DNA of 13,291 bases from Prevotellaceae bacterium (lineage in GTDB: Bacteria; Bacteroidota; Bacteroidia; Bacteroidales; UBA932): the NCBI GenBank assembly GCA_031278495.1, contig JAITKG010000077.1, positions 1 through 13,291 of the forward strand, written 5' to 3'. The position numbers were made by a program, and so were the translations under genes. Within the stretch, counting starts at the first letter, position 1. Each line of letters opens with the position of its first letter. This document shows positions 5,515 to 13,113 of this stretch, one piece after another. The notes beneath the pieces were generated by a model. That model was not told the origin of the DNA and searched no databases. It worked only from the letters and a program-made list of their open reading frames with translations.

Positions 5515-6384
5515 TTACGACATTGTTCCGCCGATCATATCGAGGAGTTCGTTGGTGATGGCTTGCTGGCGCGATTTATTGTAGGCGATGACTAATGTAT
5601 CGATAAGTTCGTCGGCGTTGTCGGTGGCGGTTTGCATGGCTATGACGCGCGCCGCATGTTCCGAAGCGTTAGAATCCAAGAGCATGGTATAAAGTTTCAG
5701 CTTGAGCGATTTTGGCAATAATTCGGCAAGCACTGCTTCCTGCGGCGGTTCGAGGAGGTAATTTGCACCGGTTTGTTTCGCCGTAGTTTTTTCCAGTGCG
5801 GGCAGGGACAGGGGCAAAAAGTTTTCGCGTGTGAGCGTTTGTGCGCCGGCGCTTTTGAAATGGTGATAGATTGCTTCTACCCGGTCAATGGCTTTGCGGT
5901 TGAAAAGGGTAACCAGTTCGCCGGCAAAAGCCGCAATGATATCGTAGTCGGGTTTAGCCGCCAGCCCTTCAAAGTTGCGGGTAACGGCGTATCCCGATTT
6001 GCGCGCGGCTTCGAATATTTTTTTCCCGACGGTATAAATAAAAATATTTTCTTTCGGGAGGTGTTCATAAGCCGACAATGTTTTGCGGAATTCCTTAATG
6101 ACATTGGAATTGAATGATCCTGCCAGCGAACTGTCGGACGAAAAGGCAATGATCGCCACGCGTCCGGGGGTACGTTCTTCCGCCAGCGGCGTGTAAAAGC
6201 CGTCGCCTGCCGCCAGCACGCTGCGGAGAATGTGTTGCAGGGCATTGGAATAGGGAAGCATGCCGGCAATATTTTTCTGCGCTTTGTTTAGTTTCGCCGC
6301 CGATACCATTTTCATGGCAGAGGTAATCTTCTGCGTGGTTTTTACCGACTGTATCCGTTCTTTTATTTCTTTGAAAGCCGCCAT
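5515..6384 (-). CDS. atpG: ATP synthase F1 gamma subunit
   Basis: Central rotor shaft that turns inside the alpha3beta3 head and couples it to the c ring. It has 289 residues, normal length. The N-terminal coiled-coil signature IKERIQSVKTTQKITSAMKM (7-26) and the C-terminal partner helix, with ATDNADELIDTLV and YNKSRQQAITNELLDMIGG near the end, are both intact. It is the last gene of the operon and starts at an ATG 15 bases after the atpA stop. Its TAA stop overlaps a single GTAAGTT heptamer of the family found at 282-323 and 4588-4622. Downstream lie the repeats and hairpins at 5192-5505. Confidence 0.97.
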   Translation of the reverse strand: MAAFKEIKERIQSVKTTQKITSAMKMVSAAKLNKAQKNIAGMLPYSNALQHILRSVLAAGDGFYTPLAEERTPGRVAIIAFSSDSSLAGSFNSNVIKEFRKTLSAYEHLPKENIFIYTVGKKIFEAARKSGYAVTRNFEGLAAKPDYDIIAAFAGELVTLFNRKAIDRVEAIYHHFKSAGAQTLTRENFLPLSLPALEKTTAKQTGANYLLEPPQEAVLAELLPKSLKLKLYTMLLDSNASEHAARVIAMQTATDNADELIDTLVIAYNKSRQQAITNELLDMIGGTMS

Positions 6385-6399
6385 GCTGTGAGAAAGAAA

Positions 6400-7980
6400 C
6401 TACTTTAACATACCCGTTATTTCCGCCGCCAGTTTTTCGATGGCGCCGGTTACGTCGTCATTGATTATGCCGTTTTTCAATGGCGCCAGGATATCATCCT
6501 TATGTTGCGCATCAAGCGCTTCGGTGAACATTCGTTCAAATTCGTTGATGCGGTTTAATTTAATATCGCGCAGCAGTCCCTGCGTTCCGCAGTAGAGTAC
6601 GGCAATTTGTTTTTCGACCGGCGCCGGCGTGTATTTTGGTTGGATCAGGAGGCGCGTATTTTTTTGCCCTTTGTCAATCGTGAATGCCGTAACGGGGTCA
6701 ATATCGCCGCCAAATTTGGTGAAGGCTTCCAGTTCGCGGTATTGCGCCTGGTCGATTTTGAGCGTTCCCGCTACTTTCTTCATCGCCTTGATTTGGGCGT
6801 TCCCGCCTACGCGCGACACGGAAATGCCCACGTTAATAGCCGGCCGGACGCCCTGGTTGAATAAATCGGTGTCAAGGAAAATTTGCCCGTCGGTAATCGA
6901 AATAACGTTTGTAGGGATATAAGCCGACACGTCGCCCGCCTGCGTTTCGATGACCGGCAGGGCAGTGAGCGATCCGCCGCCTTTAACTTTTCCTTTCAGG
7001 CTTTCGGGCAGGTCGTTCATGGTGGCGGCGACTTCGGGCTGGTTAATTATTTTTGCCGCCCGTTCCAGCAGCCGCGAATGCAGGTAGAAAATATCGCCCG
7101 GATAGGCTTCGCGTCCCGACGGCCGGCGCAAGATCAGCGATACCTCGCGGTAAGCCACCGCTTGTTTTGACAGGTCGTCGAAAATAACCAGCGCATGCCG
7201 CCCGGTATCGCGGAAATATTCGCCGATGGCAGCGCCGGCAAACGGCGCGAAATATTGCATGGCGGCAGGGTCGGCGGCGGTAGCCGCTACCACAATCGTG
7301 TAATCCATCGCTCCTTTTTCGCGCAGCGTATTTACGATAGACGCCACCGTAGAACCTTTTTGCCCCACCGCTACGTAGATGCAATATACCGGGTCGCCGT
7401 TCAGGTAGCCCTCGCGTTGGTTGATGATAGTGTCTAAGGCAATAGCTGTTTTTCCGGTTTGCCGGTCGCCGATAATTAACTCTCGCTGCCCGCGCCCAAT
7501 GGGGATCATGGCGTCCACCGCTTTGACGCCTGTTTGCAGGGGCTGGTTCACCGGCTGGCGGAAAATAACGCCCGGCGCTTTTCTTTCCAATGGCATCAGG
7601 AAACGTTCGCCGGTAACAGGTCCTTTGCCGTCGAGCGTTTCACCCAGCGGGTCTATCACGCGTCCAAGCATTCCCTCGCCTACGTTTATGGAGGCGATTT
7701 TACCGGTGCGGCGTACCGAGAAACCTTCTTTAATGTGGTCGGTTGTCCCCAGCAACACCGCGCCTACATTGTCTTCCTCGAGGTTCATCACAACGCCCAT
7801 CATGCCGTCCTGAAATTCGAGCAGTTCATTTGCTTCGGCATTCGCCAGCCCGTAGATGCGCGCCACGCCGTCGCTGACCTGCAACACCACGCCTACTTCA
7901 TCATACTGCAATTTGGCGTCGATATTTTCCAATTGCATTTTTAAAATCCTGGAAACTTCGCTTACTTTTATATCCGACAT
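6400..7980 (-). CDS. atpA: ATP synthase F1 alpha subunit
   Basis: Forms the F1 head with beta; its own nucleotide sites are non-catalytic. It has 526 residues. The Walker A loop is GDRQTGKT (171-178), the Walker B stretch is ALVIFDDLS (263-271), and the arginine finger reaching the beta site is R390 in SVSRVGG (387-393). The segment IINQPEVAATMNDLPESLKG (311-330), just before KVKGGGSLTALP, is longer than in E. coli and resembles other Bacteroidota alpha subunits as I recall them. The ATG start lies 38 bases past the atpH stop, one of the larger gaps in this tight operon. Confidence 0.98.
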   Translation of the reverse strand: MSDIKVSEVSRILKMQLENIDAKLQYDEVGVVLQVSDGVARIYGLANAEANELLEFQDGMMGVVMNLEEDNVGAVLLGTTDHIKEGFSVRRTGKIASINVGEGMLGRVIDPLGETLDGKGPVTGERFLMPLERKAPGVIFRQPVNQPLQTGVKAVDAMIPIGRGQRELIIGDRQTGKTAIALDTIINQREGYLNGDPVYCIYVAVGQKGSTVASIVNTLREKGAMDYTIVVAATAADPAAMQYFAPFAGAAIGEYFRDTGRHALVIFDDLSKQAVAYREVSLILRRPSGREAYPGDIFYLHSRLLERAAKIINQPEVAATMNDLPESLKGKVKGGGSLTALPVIETQAGDVSAYIPTNVISITDGQIFLDTDLFNQGVRPAINVGISVSRVGGNAQIKAMKKVAGTLKIDQAQYRELEAFTKFGGDIDPVTAFTIDKGQKNTRLLIQPKYTPAPVEKQIAVLYCGTQGLLRDIKLNRINEFERMFTEALDAQHKDDILAPLKNGIINDDVTGAIEKLAAEITGMLK

Positions 7981-8018
7981 ATTTGTTGTATTTCTTAGTG
8001 ATTTTTTCTACTAAATGG

Positions 8019-8576
8019 TTAAACGATGATTTTATTTTTACGGATAAATTGCCGCCGCACTTTTTCTAATTGCCCCGCCACAGAGGCGTCGAGCCGGAGG
8101 TCGTTTACCTGAAAAATAAAGCCGCCTTTTATACTTGGGTCGATGCGGTTTTCTATTTCCACCTTGCCTTTCGTTTGTTGCTCCGCGCGACGCCGGATGC
8201 GTTCAATAATGGCGCCGGGCAGCGGCTCTGTCGATACCAGTAACGCCGTTCCGATGCGGCGCGCCGAGCGATACAGCGTTATATAACCCAATGCAATGTT
8301 GCGCACCAGATTTTCACGGCGGTTTTCGAGCAATAGCCGTATAAAACGCTGGTAACTGCCTTCTGCCGCCGTTGCGCCCGCCACATTGCACAAGAGTTGC
8401 AGCTTGTCGGCATACGATACTACCGGGCTGCTTATTGTTTCGAGCAGGTGCGGCGTGGCCGCTACCGTAGCCGACAATAATTTCATCCTGTCGTAAAGCG
8501 TCGTGTCTTCGCCGCGTTCGGCGGCGTATTCCAACAAAGCTTTTGCGTACCTTCTGGCTATGTGTCCTTCGTTCAT
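8019..8576 (-). CDS. atpH: ATP synthase F1 delta subunit
   Basis: Delta (OSCP-type) subunit that fixes the top of F1 to the peripheral b stalk. It has 185 residues. The N-terminal helical domain has ARRYAKALLEYA (7-18) and FIRLLLENRREN (78-89). The C-terminal signature is DPSIKGGFIFQVND (146-159), followed by LRLDASVAGQLEKVRRQF (160-177). The ATG start comes a single base after the atpF stop, so translation of the two stalk proteins is probably coupled. Sequence conservation is low in this family, but the position and both signatures make the call firm. Confidence 0.95.
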   Translation of the reverse strand: MNEGHIARRYAKALLEYAAERGEDTTLYDRMKLLSATVAATPHLLETISSPVVSYADKLQLLCNVAGATAAEGSYQRFIRLLLENRRENLVRNIALGYITLYRSARRIGTALLVSTEPLPGAIIERIRRRAEQQTKGKVEIENRIDPSIKGGFIFQVNDLRLDASVAGQLEKVRRQFIRKNKIIV

Positions 8577-8577
8577 A

Positions 8578-9069
8578 CTAAATTATACGTTCCGTTTCGT
8601 CGAGCATTTGCAGGATGAAGGCTTCTTCTTTCGTTTTATCATCCAATTGCCGGTGCAACACTTTTTCGGCAATATCTACCGAAAGCATTGCCACCTGCGC
8701 ATTGATTTCCCCGAGCGCTTTTTCCTTTTGCAGTTCGATGCGCTGGCGCGCCAGCGCAAGCTGTTTTTCCGTTTCCTCCACTGCTTTTTGCTGTGCGTTG
8801 AGCAGCAACTGTTCGCCATCCGCCATCGCTTTTTTGATGATAGCGGCTTGTTGCCTGCGCGCTTCGTCAAGTATGGCGAGCGATTCCTGTTTTACATTTT
8901 CGAGCTTCCGGGCGGCTTCCTCTGCGGCTTCAAGCGACTGGCTGATATGGTCGCGCCGCTCGTTCACCATACGGGTGATAACGGGAAAGCCGAATTTCGC
9001 CAGTACTCCAAAGACGAAGAGGAAACTGACCAGCATCCAGAACAGCAAACCAAAATCCGGTGTAAGCAT
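8578..9069 (-). CDS. atpF: ATP synthase Fo b subunit
   Basis: Peripheral stalk protein: one N-terminal membrane helix (about residues 7-27), then a long, charged, heptad-rich helix (about 35-125) that dimerises in the cytoplasm, and a C-terminal part (AMLSVDIAEKVLHRQL, near 127-142) that binds delta. It has 163 residues, usual for a single b-type gene; no second b or b' gene is present, so the stalk should be a homodimer. It starts at an ATG 12 bases after atpE and stops one base before atpH. Confidence 0.96.
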   Translation of the reverse strand: MLTPDFGLLFWMLVSFLFVFGVLAKFGFPVITRMVNERRDHISQSLEAAEEAARKLENVKQESLAILDEARRQQAAIIKKAMADGEQLLLNAQQKAVEETEKQLALARQRIELQKEKALGEINAQVAMLSVDIAEKVLHRQLDDKTKEEAFILQMLDETERII

Positions 9070-9081
9070 ACGTTTTCTCGT

Positions 9082-9321
9082 TTATGCAAGGAAACAAACA
9101 ACGATGGCAAACAATGCCGCTCCTTCAATGAACGACGCCATAATGATCATCGACATGCGGATAAAGTCCGCTACTTCCGGCTGGCGGGCGATGGACTCCA
9201 TAGCCGAAGCGCCGATTTTACCAATACCGATACCGGCGCCAATGACAGCAATGCTGGCTCCAAGCGGTGCAAATACTGCGCCGGAAAGTGTTTGCAAGAA
9301 TGTAATTACTAATGGTAACAT
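9082..9321 (-). CDS. atpE: ATP synthase Fo c subunit
   Basis: Proteolipid that forms the rotor ring. It has 79 residues in two membrane helices (about 5-43 and 53-78) joined by the conserved polar loop ARQPE (45-49). Helix 1 carries the glycine-rich packing motif GAGIGIGKIGASA (28-40). The ion-binding carboxylate is E66 in ASFIEGAALF (62-71). E66 is followed by Gly rather than Ser or Thr, and helix 1 has no glutamine near the site, so the pattern fits a proton ring rather than a sodium ring (inference). It starts with ATG 43 bases after atpB. Confidence 0.97.
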   Translation of the reverse strand: MLPLVITFLQTLSGAVFAPLGASIAVIGAGIGIGKIGASAMESIARQPEVADFIRMSMIIMASFIEGAALFAIVVCFLA

Positions 9322-9364
9322 AATTTTTTTGTTTTTTAGATTTATAATTTTTATTAACTAAAGT

Positions 9365-10447
9365 TTACGCTTTTATTTTTTTCGGGTGATGCGAAGGCCG
9401 CGACAATCCTATAAATACAGCCGAAAGCATGGTAAATACATAGGCTTGAATATATGCCACCAACAGTTCAAGGCAATTCATAATAATTGACAAAATCACG
9501 GAGAACGCCGTCATTCCTACATTCATGGCAATACCCATTTCTACCGTTACGAATATCATAAACGTCAATGAAAGTATGACCGTATGTCCTGCAAAAATGT
9601 TCGCCAGCAAACGGATCATCAGTGCAAATGCTTTGGTGAAAATGCCGAATAATTCAATCACCGGAATAATTGGTACCGGTACTTTCAGCCACACCGGAAC
9701 ATCAGGCCAGAAGATTTCTTTCCAGTATTCGCGGTTGCCGAATACGTTTACCGCCACGAGGGTGCATAATGCCAATATGCAAGTAACGGCAATATTTCCG
9801 GTTGTATTGGCGCCGCCGGGAAATATCGGGATAATACCCATGACGTTGTTGATAAGGATGAAGAAAAATGCCGTCAGCAAGTAAGGCGCATACCGTTGAT
9901 GGTCGTCGCCGATATTTTTGCGTATCACTTCATCGTAAATATCCATCACAAACATTTCTATGGCGCACACAAATTTTCCGGGAACGGAATTTTTCGGACG
10001 CCGCCTGTACCAGCGCGCTACGCTCAGGAATAACGCCAACATGATCGCTGAATTTATCATCAGCGCCAAAGCGTTTTTGGTAATGGAAATATCCCAGGGG
10101 CGGCAAGCTTCCCCTGCGGCGTTATGGTAGATAATTTTTCCTTTATATTTCCCTTCCTCGCCAATGCGGAATCCTTTATATGTTTCGCCGTGCGCCAGAC
10201 GTTTTGATGAAAACGCTTGCCAGCCGCCGCTTTCGGAATGTACAATCACCGGGAGGTAAATGGATATATGGTGGTGGTTAATCGTCGTGATGTGCCACCA
10301 ATAGCTGTCGGCGGTGTGTTCATTGATAATTTCGCTTACCTGCGGTTTTTCTTCTTCGGTATAAGTGTCGGCAGCCGCGCCTAAGGGCAGCAAGCAACCC
10401 AGCGTTACCGCGCCTAACAAAACTAATATATGTTTACCGGTATACAT
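9365..10447 (-). CDS. atpB: ATP synthase Fo a subunit, extended Bacteroidota form
   Basis: Stator channel protein that passes protons to the c ring. I place the start at the ATG on plus 10445-10447, giving 360 residues; an upstream TTG at 10507 would overlap the preceding gene by 56 bases and push a clear signal peptide inward. Residues 1-27 form that signal-like segment (MYTGKHILVLLGAV, cleavage probably after AAA at 25-27). An extra domain of about 95 residues follows, with a His-rich stretch INHHHISIYLPVI (56-68), before the usual membrane helices. The essential arginine is R279 in ALMIRLLANIFAGH (275-288). The last helices include E327 and Q334 in NCLELLVAYIQAYVF (324-338). The gap to the preceding gene is 4 bases. 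Confidence 0.95.
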   Translation of the reverse strand: MYTGKHILVLLGAVTLGCLLPLGAAADTYTEEEKPQVSEIINEHTADSYWWHITTINHHHISIYLPVIVHSESGGWQAFSSKRLAHGETYKGFRIGEEGKYKGKIIYHNAAGEACRPWDISITKNALALMINSAIMLALFLSVARWYRRRPKNSVPGKFVCAIEMFVMDIYDEVIRKNIGDDHQRYAPYLLTAFFFILINNVMGIIPIFPGGANTTGNIAVTCILALCTLVAVNVFGNREYWKEIFWPDVPVWLKVPVPIIPVIELFGIFTKAFALMIRLLANIFAGHTVILSLTFMIFVTVEMGIAMNVGMTAFSVILSIIMNCLELLVAYIQAYVFTMLSAVFIGLSRPSHHPKKIKA

Positions 10448-10451
10448 CCGA

Positions 10452-10892
10452 TTATTTTTCTCCTGTTTCAGGTTGTTTGTAACGCCGTTCGATACTGCGC
10501 AGCACAAACACTTCCAATCCCATAAACACCAAATAAAATAGCAGGAACAAAATCAGGAATACGCGGAATACGGAAGCGTCCAATGTCAGGAAACAAACGA
10601 AGAAAAGCAGCAGTGCGACTACCAGCTTGCTCATTTTCCAAATCAGGAAATAATTGCTGACCTGCGCCGGCATAACGCCTCCTTCCCGGAGTTTTTTCTT
10701 CCATTGCCGCGTAAGCCCTGCGAAAGCAAGCAGGAAGACTAAGAACAATGCCGGAATATAGCGGCATTCCATAAAATTATATTGCGGCGTCACCCACCGG
10801 AGTACGATTTCCATACACGCCCACAGCAATAGCCACACAGCGATTGCCAAGCCGAATACACGTTCTTTTTTCTCAAAAAATTTCATTTGCAT
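10452..10892 (-). CDS. Four-helix membrane protein of the atp operon, AtpI-like position
   Basis: A 146-residue protein with four predicted membrane helices (about 12-32, 45-61, 83-104, 108-131), a basic loop at 62-70 and a charged C-terminal tail. I recognise no motif beyond that. It sits between atpC and atpB, where Bacteroidota operons often carry a small hypothetical membrane protein, and where AtpI, which helps assemble the c ring, occurs in other phyla. An assembly or ion-supply role is therefore a guess from context. It starts six bases after the atpC stop with two candidate ATGs, at residues 1 and 3, and ends 4 bases before the atpB ATG, so it is surely part of the same transcript. 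Confidence 0.85.
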   Translation of the reverse strand: MQMKFFEKKERVFGLAIAVWLLLWACMEIVLRWVTPQYNFMECRYIPALFLVFLLAFAGLTRQWKKKLREGGVMPAQVSNYFLIWKMSKLVVALLLFFVCFLTLDASVFRVFLILFLLFYLVFMGLEVFVLRSIERRYKQPETGEK

Positions 10893-10898
10893 GTATTT

Positions 10899-11147
10899 TT
10901 ATTGTTCTACACATACGGTTATTTTATTCCCGTTCACTTCTACAAAACCACCGCCAACGGGTATTATTTCATCTTTCCCGCCGCCCGTTACGCATTTTAT
11001 CGCGCCTTTGGCAAGCATGGAAATCAACGGCGCGTGCGCAGGATACACCGCAAACTCGCCCAACAGTCCGGGGAAGACGGCATATTCCAGACTACCCTCG
11101 TAAAGCGTTCCTTTCGGCGATACTATTTGTATGTTTATTGATTTCAA
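10899..11147 (-). CDS. atpC: ATP synthase F1 epsilon subunit, short form
   Basis: Rotor subunit at the foot of gamma. It has only 82 residues, consisting of the N-terminal beta-sandwich domain (IQIVSPKGTLYEG at 6-18, LLGEFAVYPAHAPLIS at 28-43, and a closing GGGFVEVNGNKITV at 65-78). The C-terminal helical hairpin that lets many epsilon subunits inhibit ATP hydrolysis is missing; short forms are known from Bacteroidota and green sulfur bacteria. The apparent start is TTG (plus 11145-11147), since no ATG lies nearby and the protein fits the family from its first residues. The gap after atpD is 12 bases and is part of an octamer array. Confidence 0.93.
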   Translation of the reverse strand: MKSINIQIVSPKGTLYEGSLEYAVFPGLLGEFAVYPAHAPLISMLAKGAIKCVTGGGKDEIIPVGGGFVEVNGNKITVCVEQ

Positions 11148-11170
11148 GATTTAAAAATATCAAGGTTTAT
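11147..11170. repeat. Octamer array at the atpD/atpC junction
   Basis: Three 8-base units: AGATTTAA, AAATATCA, AGGTTTAT. They match the array between the RNA methylase and aroB (2828-2851) at 20 of 24 positions. The unit AAATATCA provides the TGA stop of atpD, and the atpC TTG start overlaps the left edge of the array. Confidence 0.7.
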
Positions 11171-12713
11171 TTCTGCCGCCGCCCACTGCCGCCAGGATTT
11201 TTTCGCCTTTTTCTATGGCTTCTTCTATGGTTCCGACATTCAGGAATGCCTGTTCCGGCAGATGGTCTACTTCGCCGTCGAGAATCATTTTGAAACCTTT
11301 TATTGTATCTTCAATGGCGACCATAGCGCCCGGAACGCCCGTAAACTGCGCCGCCATGGCAAACGGCTGCGACAGGAAACGCTGCACGCGGCGCGCACGG
11401 TTCACAATCGTTTTATCTTCGTCCGATAATTCTTCCATCCCCAGAATCGAGATGATGTCCTGAAGTTCCTTGTTGCGTTGCAGGATATGGATAACCCGTT
11501 GCGCCGTGTTATAATGCTCTTCGCCGACGATAGCCGGGTCAAGGATACGCGACGTGGACGCCAGCGGGTCTACAGCCGGATAAATGCCCAGTTCCGTTAT
11601 CTTGCGGCTCAGCACAGTGGTCGCGTCGAGGTGCGAAAAAGTGGTGGCGGGCGCAGGGTCGGTCAAGTCGTCGGCAGGCACATATACTGCCTGCACCGAA
11701 GTGATGGAGCCGCTCCTGGTCGAAGTAATCCGCTCTTGCATGCCGCCCATTTCCGACGCCAACGTGGGCTGGTAACCCACCGCCGAAGGCATGCGCCCCA
11801 ACAGCGCAGACACTTCGCTGCCTGCTTGTGTGAAACGGAAAATATTATCAATAAAAAATAAAATATCCTTAGAACCTGTTCCCGAGTCGCGGAATGATTC
11901 CGCTACCGTCAATCCCGATAGCGCCACCGACGCGCGTGCGCCGGGCGGTTCGTTCATTTGCCCGAACACCAGCGTGGCTTGCGATTTCCCCAATTCGTCG
12001 TAATCTATTTTCGAGAGGTCCCAGTCGCCCTGTTCCATGCCTTTCTTAAACGCTTCGCCGTAGCGGATGACGCCCGATTCAATCATCTCGCGCAGCAAGT
12101 CATTGCCTTCGCGCGTACGTTCGCCCACGCCGGCAAACACCGAAAATCCGTGATGTTTTTTCGCAATATTGTTTATCAGTTCCATGATGAGCACGGTCTT
12201 TCCCACGCCGGCGCCGCCGAAAAGCCCGATTTTCCCGCCTTTGGAATACGGCTCCAGCAGGTCGATGACCTTGATGCCGGTGAACAGCACTTCCTGCACC
12301 GTCGATAATTCGTCGAATTTCGGCGGTTCGCGGTGAATGGGATGCGCGCCTTTCCGGTCTAACGCTTTGATGCCGTCAATAGCCTCGCCCACGACGTTCA
12401 TCAGGCGTCCTTTGATTTGGTCGCCCACAGGCATGGTGATAGGCAGGTAGTATGACACAGCCGCCATCCCGCGCTGCAAGCCGTCGGTAGAATCCATCGC
12501 CACCGTGCGCACCGCATTTTCTCCAATGTGTTGCTGGATTTCGGCAATCAACGTACGACCGTCGCGCCGCGCAATTTCCACTGCATCGTGAATAGCGGGC
12601 AACGTTATTTTTGTAGCGTCGCCGTCCGCCTCAAAGCTGATATCTATTACCGGACCTATGATTTGCGAGATGCGCCCTGTGATGTGTTTGGAAGTAACTT
12701 CTTCGTGTATCAT
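11160..12713 (-). CDS. atpD: ATP synthase F1 beta subunit
   Basis: Catalytic subunit of F1. It has 517 residues, longer than the roughly 460 of E. coli. Walker A is GGAGVGKT (166-173), the catalytic glutamate is E198 in GERTREG (197-203), and Walker B is ILFFIDNIFRF in the middle of the protein, followed by SEVSALLGRMPSAVGYQPTL. Part of the extra length is an insertion at about 211-245, between LLREM and the conserved LVFGQMNEPPGAR (248-260). It is the first gene of the operon, starting at an ATG about 36 bases downstream of a -7 promoter word. Putting beta and epsilon ahead of the Fo genes is the Bacteroidota arrangement. The TGA stop falls in a repeat unit. Confidence 0.98.
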   Translation of the reverse strand: MIHEEVTSKHITGRISQIIGPVIDISFEADGDATKITLPAIHDAVEIARRDGRTLIAEIQQHIGENAVRTVAMDSTDGLQRGMAAVSYYLPITMPVGDQIKGRLMNVVGEAIDGIKALDRKGAHPIHREPPKFDELSTVQEVLFTGIKVIDLLEPYSKGGKIGLFGGAGVGKTVLIMELINNIAKKHHGFSVFAGVGERTREGNDLLREMIESGVIRYGEAFKKGMEQGDWDLSKIDYDELGKSQATLVFGQMNEPPGARASVALSGLTVAESFRDSGTGSKDILFFIDNIFRFTQAGSEVSALLGRMPSAVGYQPTLASEMGGMQERITSTRSGSITSVQAVYVPADDLTDPAPATTFSHLDATTVLSRKITELGIYPAVDPLASTSRILDPAIVGEEHYNTAQRVIHILQRNKELQDIISILGMEELSDEDKTIVNRARRVQRFLSQPFAMAAQFTGVPGAMVAIEDTIKGFKMILDGEVDHLPEQAFLNVGTIEEAIEKGEKILAAVGGGRNKP

Positions 12714-12744
12714 GTCGAATAGTCAGTTAATGTTTCAAAAAAAC

Positions 12745-12758
12745 CTTACAAATGTAAG
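12745..12758 (-). promoter_or_regulatory. atp operon -7 word within a 14-bp palindrome
   Basis: TACATTTG on the minus strand (plus 12749-12756) matches TAnnTTTG, predicting a leader of about 30 bases before the atpD ATG. It lies inside CTTACA-AA-TGTAAG (12745-12758), an inverted repeat with 6-base arms. No good -33 TTTG is seen 19-21 bases upstream; TTCG at plus 12775-12778 is the nearest candidate. Confidence 0.5.
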
Positions 12759-12880
12759 CATTTTTTTGTTTACACGAATAGTTTTCTTTAATTTTTTACA
12801 CAGGGCAGATTCAACCGACCAATGCAACCGGGCTGCAAGCCGTGCTGGCTTGCCCTCTTCTCAACAGCATTTAAAGATTT

Positions 12881-12923
12881 CAAAAAGAACCGCCGGCGCA
12901 TTTTCGTACCGGCAGTTCTTTTG
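12881..12923. terminator. Bidirectional terminator-like hairpin upstream of atpD
   Basis: CAAAAAGAACCGCCGG (12881-12896) pairs with CCGGCAGTTCTTTTG (12909-12923), apart from one C/A mismatch and one extra A, around a 12-base loop. Both strands end in a T-rich arm, so it could stop transcription from either side and insulate the atp promoter from an upstream gene beyond the window. A smaller hairpin, CAAGCC and GGCTTG, lies at 12836-12852. Confidence 0.6.
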
Positions 12924-12942
12924 TTGAATTAAGATTTAGCCT

Positions 12943-12996
12943 GCGCCAGCCACATCTCCACATCTCCACATCTCCACATTAGTTGTCGCGCCAGCC
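12943..12996. repeat. CACATCTC/CACATTAG octamer array between GCGCCAGCC words
   Basis: GCGCCAGCC (12943-12951), then three CACATCTC units (12951-12974), one CACATTAG (12975-12982), a short link, and a second GCGCCAGCC (12988-12996). It mirrors the layout at 5433-5505 on the other side of the atp operon and shares the CACATTAG unit with it. Confidence 0.9.
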
Positions 12997-13089
12997 TCAA
13001 TCTGTAAATCCGTAAATCTGTAAATCCGTAAATCCGTAAATCTGTAAATCCGTAAATCCCTTGTTCCCCCTTCGGGGGTTAGGGGGCTT
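12988..13089 (+). repeat. Composite repeat, right copy
   Basis: GCGCCAGCCTCAAT, then seven octamers alternating between CTGTAAAT and CCGTAAAT (13002-13057), CCC, a short link, the hairpin CCCCCTTCGGGGG (13066-13078) and TTAGGGGGCTTT. It is the inverted counterpart of 5343-5418. Here GGGGGC is followed by TTTTTTATTTT, so this copy could act as a plus-strand terminator, but no plus-strand gene is visible upstream. Confidence 0.92.
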
Positions 13090-13113
13090 TTTTATTTTCT
13101 TAACTCCCCAGCC

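Noticed and set aside
9082..9321. Sodium-coupled c ring
   Set aside because: E66 is followed by Gly and helix 1 has no glutamine near the site, so the usual sodium-binding pattern is absent.
8503..9361. Long plus-strand reading frames of up to 269 codons opposite atpH, atpF and atpE
   Set aside because: They lie antisense to clearly recognisable genes and their products are low-complexity Cys/Ser/Phe-rich peptides without family features.
10448..10507. Longer atpB reading frame starting at a TTG
   Set aside because: It overlaps the preceding gene by 56 bases and buries a good signal peptide; the ATG at 10445-10447 is better.
12658..12927. Plus-strand frame of 89 codons running out of the atpD start region
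   Set aside because: It starts inside atpD on the opposite strand and reads through the promoter and the terminator-like hairpin; no family resemblance.
13066..13096. Functional plus-strand terminator in the right composite repeat
   Set aside because: Shape and T run fit, but no plus-strand gene precedes it and the left copy of the same repeat lacks the T run, so it is treated as repeat sequence.
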